A DNA stretch of 8,701 nt, taken from NCBI GenBank assembly GCA_964546765.1, contig CAZJKV010000084.1, forward strand, positions 1 through 8,701, given 5' to 3'. Under the pieces are notes generated by a model. It was not told where the DNA came from. It saw nothing but the letters and a program-made list of their open reading frames with translations, and searched no databases. This DNA is from JAITWN01 sp964546765 (lineage in GTDB: Bacteria > Pseudomonadota > Gammaproteobacteria > SZUA-140). Position 1 is the stretch's first letter; every line of letters begins with the position of its first letter. This document shows positions 5,870 to 8,701 of the stretch, piece by piece. A program made the position numbers and the translations under genes.

Positions 5870-5897
5870 TTGATTAACCTGCGTTTCATGATATAGA
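5870..5897 (+). promoter_or_regulatory. Candidate sigma70 promoter for the peroxidase gene
   Basis: TTGATT (5870-5875) and TATAGA (5892-5897) are separated by 16 bp, each matching the consensus at four of six positions. They lie in the AT-rich part of the intergenic region, about 75 bp upstream of the peroxidase start. Confidence 0.45.
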
Positions 5898-5911
5898 CTT
5901 GTTCTAAACAA
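5893..5911 (+). promoter_or_regulatory. Dyad at the peroxidase promoter, candidate operator
   Basis: TTGTT-CTA-AACAA at 5899-5911 is a perfect 5-bp-arm dyad immediately after the -10 element. Overlapping it, ATAG-N7-CTAA (5893-5907) resembles one unit of an OxyR site (ATAG-N7-CTAT), but the second unit 7 bp further on is poor. A peroxide-responsive site would suit a peroxidase gene; the evidence is weak. Confidence 0.3.
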
Positions 5912-5972
5912 TACACTAGAATTAACCTCAATTCAGTCAGGTTTCACAAAACCACAGGGAGGGAACACCATC

Positions 5973-7037
5973 ATGAAGAGTCTGCGGATTCTCGCCGTCG
6001 CCATTGCGTCGGCGGCTGTCATGGCACTGGGCACGCAGGCGTCCGCCCAGGTCTTCCAGGTCCTGCCCGACACGCCGCCGATCCCGGCGAACAACCCGAT
6101 GACGCCCGAGAAGATCGAGCTCGGCAAGCAGCTGTATTTCGATCCACGCCTGTCGTCGAGCGGCACCGTGTCGTGTAACACCTGCCATAACGTCATGGCC
6201 GGCGGCACCGACAACCGCTCCACGTCGGTCGGTATCGAGGGTCAGGTCGGCGGGCGCAAGTCCCCGACCGTCTGGAATGCGGCCTTTATGACCGCGCAGT
6301 TCTGGGACGGACGCGCGCCGACGCTCGAGGAGCAGGCCAAGGGCCCGCCGCTGAACCCGATCGAGATGGGCATGCAGTCCGAGGAGCAGGTCGTCGAACG
6401 CCTGAAGGCGATCCCGGGTTATCGCGAGCAGTTCGAGGAGGTCTTCGGCGCAGTCACCTTCGACAATATGGCAATGGCAATCGCCGCCTACGAGCGAACG
6501 CTGCTGACCCCGAACAGCCCCTTCGACCGCTTCCTCAAGGGGGACGAGAGCGCGATCTCCGAACAGGCCAAGCGCGGCATGAGCCTGGTCGAGGAAGTCG
6601 GCTGCGTCGCCTGCCACCAGGGCGTGATCTTCGCCGGCCCCACGCTGCCGATGGGCACCGGCTTCTTCCAGCGCTTCCCGACCTTTACCAACAATGATTA
6701 TGTCGAGAAGTACGATCTGAAGTCGGACCTCGGTCGCTTCGAGGTCACCGGCAAGGAAGAAGACAAGCACATGTTCAAGGTGCAGACCTGGCGCAACGTC
6801 GCGCTGACCGCGCCGTATTTCCATAACGGCTCGGTGTGGACACTCGACGAGGCGGTGCGAGTGATGGCCGCAACACAGCTCGACATGACGCTGTCAGACG
6901 GCCAGGTCAACGATATTGTCGCGTTCCTCGAGAGCCTGACCGGCGAGTTCCCGCAACAGACGATGCCGATCTTGCCGCCGACGCTGGGCACCAGCGCGGT
7001 TCGCGACACGGTCGAGCCGACCTATCGCAAGAACTGA
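5973..7037 (+). CDS. Di-heme cytochrome c peroxidase (CcpA/MauG family), periplasmic
   Basis: The product reduces hydrogen peroxide to water in the periplasm, with electrons from small cytochromes c or cupredoxins. The 354-aa protein has a signal peptide cleaved at ASA|Q (25/26) and two c-type heme sites, C68-N-T-C71-H72 (low-potential, active heme) and C211-V-A-C214-H215 (high-potential heme). Counting from the first heme His, Trp111, Gln121 and Glu131 fall where Pseudomonas CCP has Trp94, Gln104 and Glu114. Met298 in the VRVMA stretch is the likely axial ligand of the second heme, in the conserved RNVALTAPYFHNGS region. Oddly, Ile88 occupies the place of the distal His71, so the active heme may not need reductive activation. 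The ribosome binding site GGGAGG lies 11 nt before the ATG. The gene stands alone on the plus strand between minus-strand neighbours. Confidence 0.95.
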   Translation: MKSLRILAVAIASAAVMALGTQASAQVFQVLPDTPPIPANNPMTPEKIELGKQLYFDPRLSSSGTVSCNTCHNVMAGGTDNRSTSVGIEGQVGGRKSPTVWNAAFMTAQFWDGRAPTLEEQAKGPPLNPIEMGMQSEEQVVERLKAIPGYREQFEEVFGAVTFDNMAMAIAAYERTLLTPNSPFDRFLKGDESAISEQAKRGMSLVEEVGCVACHQGVIFAGPTLPMGTGFFQRFPTFTNNDYVEKYDLKSDLGRFEVTGKEEDKHMFKVQTWRNVALTAPYFHNGSVWTLDEAVRVMAATQLDMTLSDGQVNDIVAFLESLTGEFPQQTMPILPPTLGTSAVRDTVEPTYRKN

Positions 7038-7062
7038 GACCTCACGTCTCTGCAACGAACCA

Positions 7063-7094
7063 GGCAGCGGCCTCACCGTTGCCCGGCTTATTTA
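7063..7094 (+). terminator. Probable terminator of the peroxidase gene
   Basis: GGCAGCGG (7063-7070) and CCGTTGCC (7076-7083) form an 8-bp stem with one G-U pair and a 5-nt loop (CCTCA), 26 bp after the stop codon. CGGCTTATTT follows, a weak T-rich tail. On the minus strand the wobble becomes an A-C mismatch, so the hairpin works better for the plus-strand gene, which is convergent with the HIT gene. Confidence 0.5.
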
Positions 7095-7124
7095 TGCCCC
7101 GGCGTTATCATGCAGTGCGATCAC

Positions 7125-7469
7125 TCATCCCGGTGGCCACTGCATGCGCCGCCCGCCGAGCAGGTGCAGGTGGATGTGGAACACGGTCTGGCCGCCGTCA
7201 CTGTTGCAGTTCATGACCGTGCGGTAGCCGCGCTCGCTGAAGCCCTGCCGGCGCGCGATCTCCGTCGCGGCCAGAGTGAGCCTGCCGACCAGCGCGGCGT
7301 CATCCGGCGCGAGATCGTCGAGCGTCGCGATATGACGCTTCGGGACGACCAGCACATGTACCGGCGCCTGTGGATGGATATCACGGAACGCGAGCACATC
7401 GTCGTCTTCGTAAATGGTATCGGGCCTGATCTCGCCCCGGATCATTTTGCAGAACAGACAATCCGTCAT
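7125..7469 (-). CDS. HIT-family nucleotide-binding protein (HinT-like)
   Basis: HIT proteins hydrolyse nucleotide phosphoramidates and adenylates to AMP in the cytoplasm. The 114-aa product shows the catalytic histidine triad H98-I-H100-L-H102-L-L followed by GGR, the N-terminal Cys4-x2-Cys7 with His46 typical of zinc-binding Hint proteins, and the core segments IYEDDDVLAFRDIHPQAPVH and VVPKRHI. Length is typical. The start at 7469 is supported by GGGAGGGAG 5 nt upstream. The gene lies 24 bp downstream of tsaB on the same strand and is probably the last gene of that operon. Zinc binding is inferred from the residues seen. Confidence 0.95.
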   Translation of the reverse strand: MTDCLFCKMIRGEIRPDTIYEDDDVLAFRDIHPQAPVHVLVVPKRHIATLDDLAPDDAALVGRLTLAATEIARRQGFSERGYRTVMNCNSDGGQTVFHIHLHLLGGRRMQWPPG

Positions 7470-7493
7470 GTCATCTCCCTCCCGCTATTCAAG

Positions 7494-8195
7494 TTACAGA
7501 GGTTGCAGGCCTGATTCGCGAGCTGCGCGGGTCTGTGCGATCCGGTCCCTGAGGTAGACCGGCAACGCCTGTTCCGCCGGTACCATTGCGCCGCGCACGG
7601 CGATCGCGCGTCCTAGCAGCGCGACGTCCCGCGCATGTGGCCAGCGCATCGCATCGGCACCGGCCAGCGCGGCGCCGATGCGACTGCGCAAGGATTCGCC
7701 GTGCGCACCCCATCCGTCGCCGGCGCCGAACCAGCCTGTGCCGCCGGGTAACGGCGCTTCGTCCGGCGCGCATACCCGTTCGTCGCCGTGCAATTGCATC
7801 AGGCCGCCGGCATCTGCTTCATAAGCGCCCCAGTAGATCTCGTTCATGCGTGCGTCCATCACGGCGAGCACGCGCATTGATGCCTCGACCGCGCCCTGCG
7901 CCAGCGCCGCCAGCGTCGACACCGGTGCGACCGGGATATCCGCGGCACAGGCGATGCCCTGCGCGACGCCGGCAGCGATGCGCAGGCCGGTGAATGCGCC
8001 CGGCCCGCGGCCGAAGGCGAGGCCGTCGAGTTGCGCCGGTGTCAGCCCTGCCTCGGCAAGCAACCCGCCGACCATCGGCAGCAGCAGATCGGCATGACGG
8101 CGCGGCGCGATTTCATAACGCTCCCTGAGGTCGTCGTCGATCAGCAGTGCCGCCGAACAGGCGATCGTTGAGGTCTCGATTGCGAGCAACTTCAT
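7494..8195 (-). CDS. tsaB: tRNA threonylcarbamoyladenosine biosynthesis protein TsaB
   Basis: TsaB (YeaZ) is the non-catalytic partner of TsaD in the complex that transfers a threonylcarbamoyl group to A37 of tRNAs reading ANN codons, making t6A. The 233-aa product has the ASKHA-like start LLAIETSTIACSAAL (3-17), the HADLLLP segment (34-40), the signature GRGPGAFTGLRIAAG (62-76), MDARMNEIYWGAY (113-125) and a C-terminal PVYLRD (212-217). Its ATG overlaps the stop of the upstream helicase gene (ATGA), and no separate good ribosome binding site is seen, so translation is probably coupled. The HIT gene follows after 24 bp. Length is usual for the family. Confidence 0.96.
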   Translation of the reverse strand: MKLLAIETSTIACSAALLIDDDLRERYEIAPRRHADLLLPMVGGLLAEAGLTPAQLDGLAFGRGPGAFTGLRIAAGVAQGIACAADIPVAPVSTLAALAQGAVEASMRVLAVMDARMNEIYWGAYEADAGGLMQLHGDERVCAPDEAPLPGGTGWFGAGDGWGAHGESLRSRIGAALAGADAMRWPHARDVALLGRAIAVRGAMVPAEQALPVYLRDRIAQTRAARESGLQPL

Positions 8196-8701
8196 CCCGG
8201 GACCGCCATGGCGAAGAAGTTCTCGACATCCGCGAGCGAATGCGCGCGGCGCATCGGCGGCAGGTTGCGCATGAAACTGCGGCCGTAGGCGCGTGTCGCC
8301 AGCCGGGGATCACACAGCATCAGTACACCGCTGTCGTCGGCGTCGCGGATCAGCCGGCCGACACCCTGTTTCAACGCGACGATCGCAGCCGGTAACTGAA
8401 AGTCGCGAAACGGGTTGCCGCCCCGCTGCCGGATCAGCTCCGCACGCGCCTGGAATACCGGATCGTCGGGCGGCGCGAACGGCAGTTTGTCGATGATGAC
8501 GCAGGACAGAGCCGGGCCGCGAACATCGACACCCTCCCAGAAGCTACCGGCGCCGAGCAGCACTGCGTTGCCGGCGTTCCGGAAGCGCGCGAGCAGCTCG
8601 CTGTGGGGCAGCGTCCCCTGAACCAGCACCGGATAATCCGCCGGCAGCGCCGCGAACTGCGCGGCGGCCTCCTGCAGGGCGCGATGGCTCGTGAACAGCA
8701 C
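8192..8701 (-). CDS. yoaA: ATP-dependent DNA helicase, DinG/YoaA family, C-terminal part
   Basis: Only the last 169 codons lie in the window; the frame is open to the right edge, so the GTG at 8701 is an internal Val and not a start. The product is an XPD-like superfamily 2 helicase, in E. coli involved with the polymerase III chi subunit in repair of blocked replication forks. Visible parts are a VLFTSHRALQ beta strand at the start, LLGAGSFWEGVDVRG (motif V region), IIDKLPFAPPDDPV, and the arginine-finger motif VI QGVGRLIRD (112-120), then YGRSFMRNLPP. The Fe-S cluster and Walker motifs lie outside the window. YoaA is preferred over DinG because tsaB follows directly with an ATGA overlap, the order also known in E. 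coli. Confidence 0.9.
   Translation of the reverse strand: MLFTSHRALQEAAAQFAALPADYPVLVQGTLPHSELLARFRNAGNAVLLGAGSFWEGVDVRGPALSCVIIDKLPFAPPDDPVFQARAELIRQRGGNPFRDFQLPAAIVALKQGVGRLIRDADDSGVLMLCDPRLATRAYGRSFMRNLPPMRRAHSLADVENFFAMAVPG

Larger units (their letters stand above)
5737..5972. promoter_or_regulatory. Divergent intergenic region between SlyD-type and peroxidase genes
   Basis: This 236-bp stretch must carry promoters for both genes. Its right half (about 5850-5940) is strikingly AT-rich compared with the flanking genes and holds the candidate peroxidase promoter and a dyad. On the minus strand I found only a possible -10 (TATGTT) without a matching -35 for the SlyD-type gene. Confidence 0.55.

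Noticed and set aside
8699..8701. GTG at the right edge as start of a short helicase gene
   Set aside because: The frame is open to the edge and the residues match the middle of a DinG/YoaA protein, so the gene continues outside.

Overview
The window looks like the chromosome of a GC-rich gammaproteobacterium. The clearest sign is at the right end, where a YoaA/DinG-type helicase gene and tsaB overlap by ATGA, an adjacency known from E. coli and relatives. The HIT, SlyD-type FKBP, di-heme cytochrome c peroxidase and DUF3300 genes fit a Gram-negative proteobacterium. Genus cannot be assigned from sequence alone.

Layout. (1) Positions 1 to about 2880 form an accessory block, visibly lower in GC than the rest outside the GC-rich collagen repeats, with all clear genes on the minus strand. 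Read 5'->3' on that strand they are a Crp/Fnr-type regulator, a very short stand-alone LuxR-type HTH protein, a 347-bp gap with strong inverted repeats, an unrecognised protein of about 132 aa, and a collagen-like Gly-X-Y protein that runs off the left edge. The last two genes are 2 bp apart, and the ribosome binding site of the second lies inside the first. A possible frameshifted gene remnant (2822-2939) sits where the composition changes. (2) Positions 2995-5135 hold a minus-strand pair: a DUF3300 exported protein followed, 14 bp later, by a periplasmic glutaminyl-peptide cyclotransferase. (3) Positions 5269-5736 hold a SlyD-type prolyl isomerase. It is divergent from (4) a di-heme cytochrome c peroxidase (5973-7037, plus strand) that has a recognisable promoter region and a probable terminator hairpin. 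(5) Positions 7125-8701 hold a compact minus-strand operon, yoaA-like -> tsaB -> HIT protein, convergent with the peroxidase.

How the genes may work together. The right half is largely housekeeping: DNA repair helicase, t6A tRNA modification, nucleotide hydrolase, protein folding and peroxide detoxification. The DUF3300 protein and the peroxidase are both predicted to start with Gln after signal-peptide cleavage, which is the substrate group of the cyclotransferase encoded next to DUF3300. The left block is the best candidate for something undescribed: a regulated two-gene unit making a collagen-like fibre protein and an unknown partner, with two DNA-binding regulators just upstream. Neither structural protein has a visible signal peptide. 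Only part of this unit is in the window.
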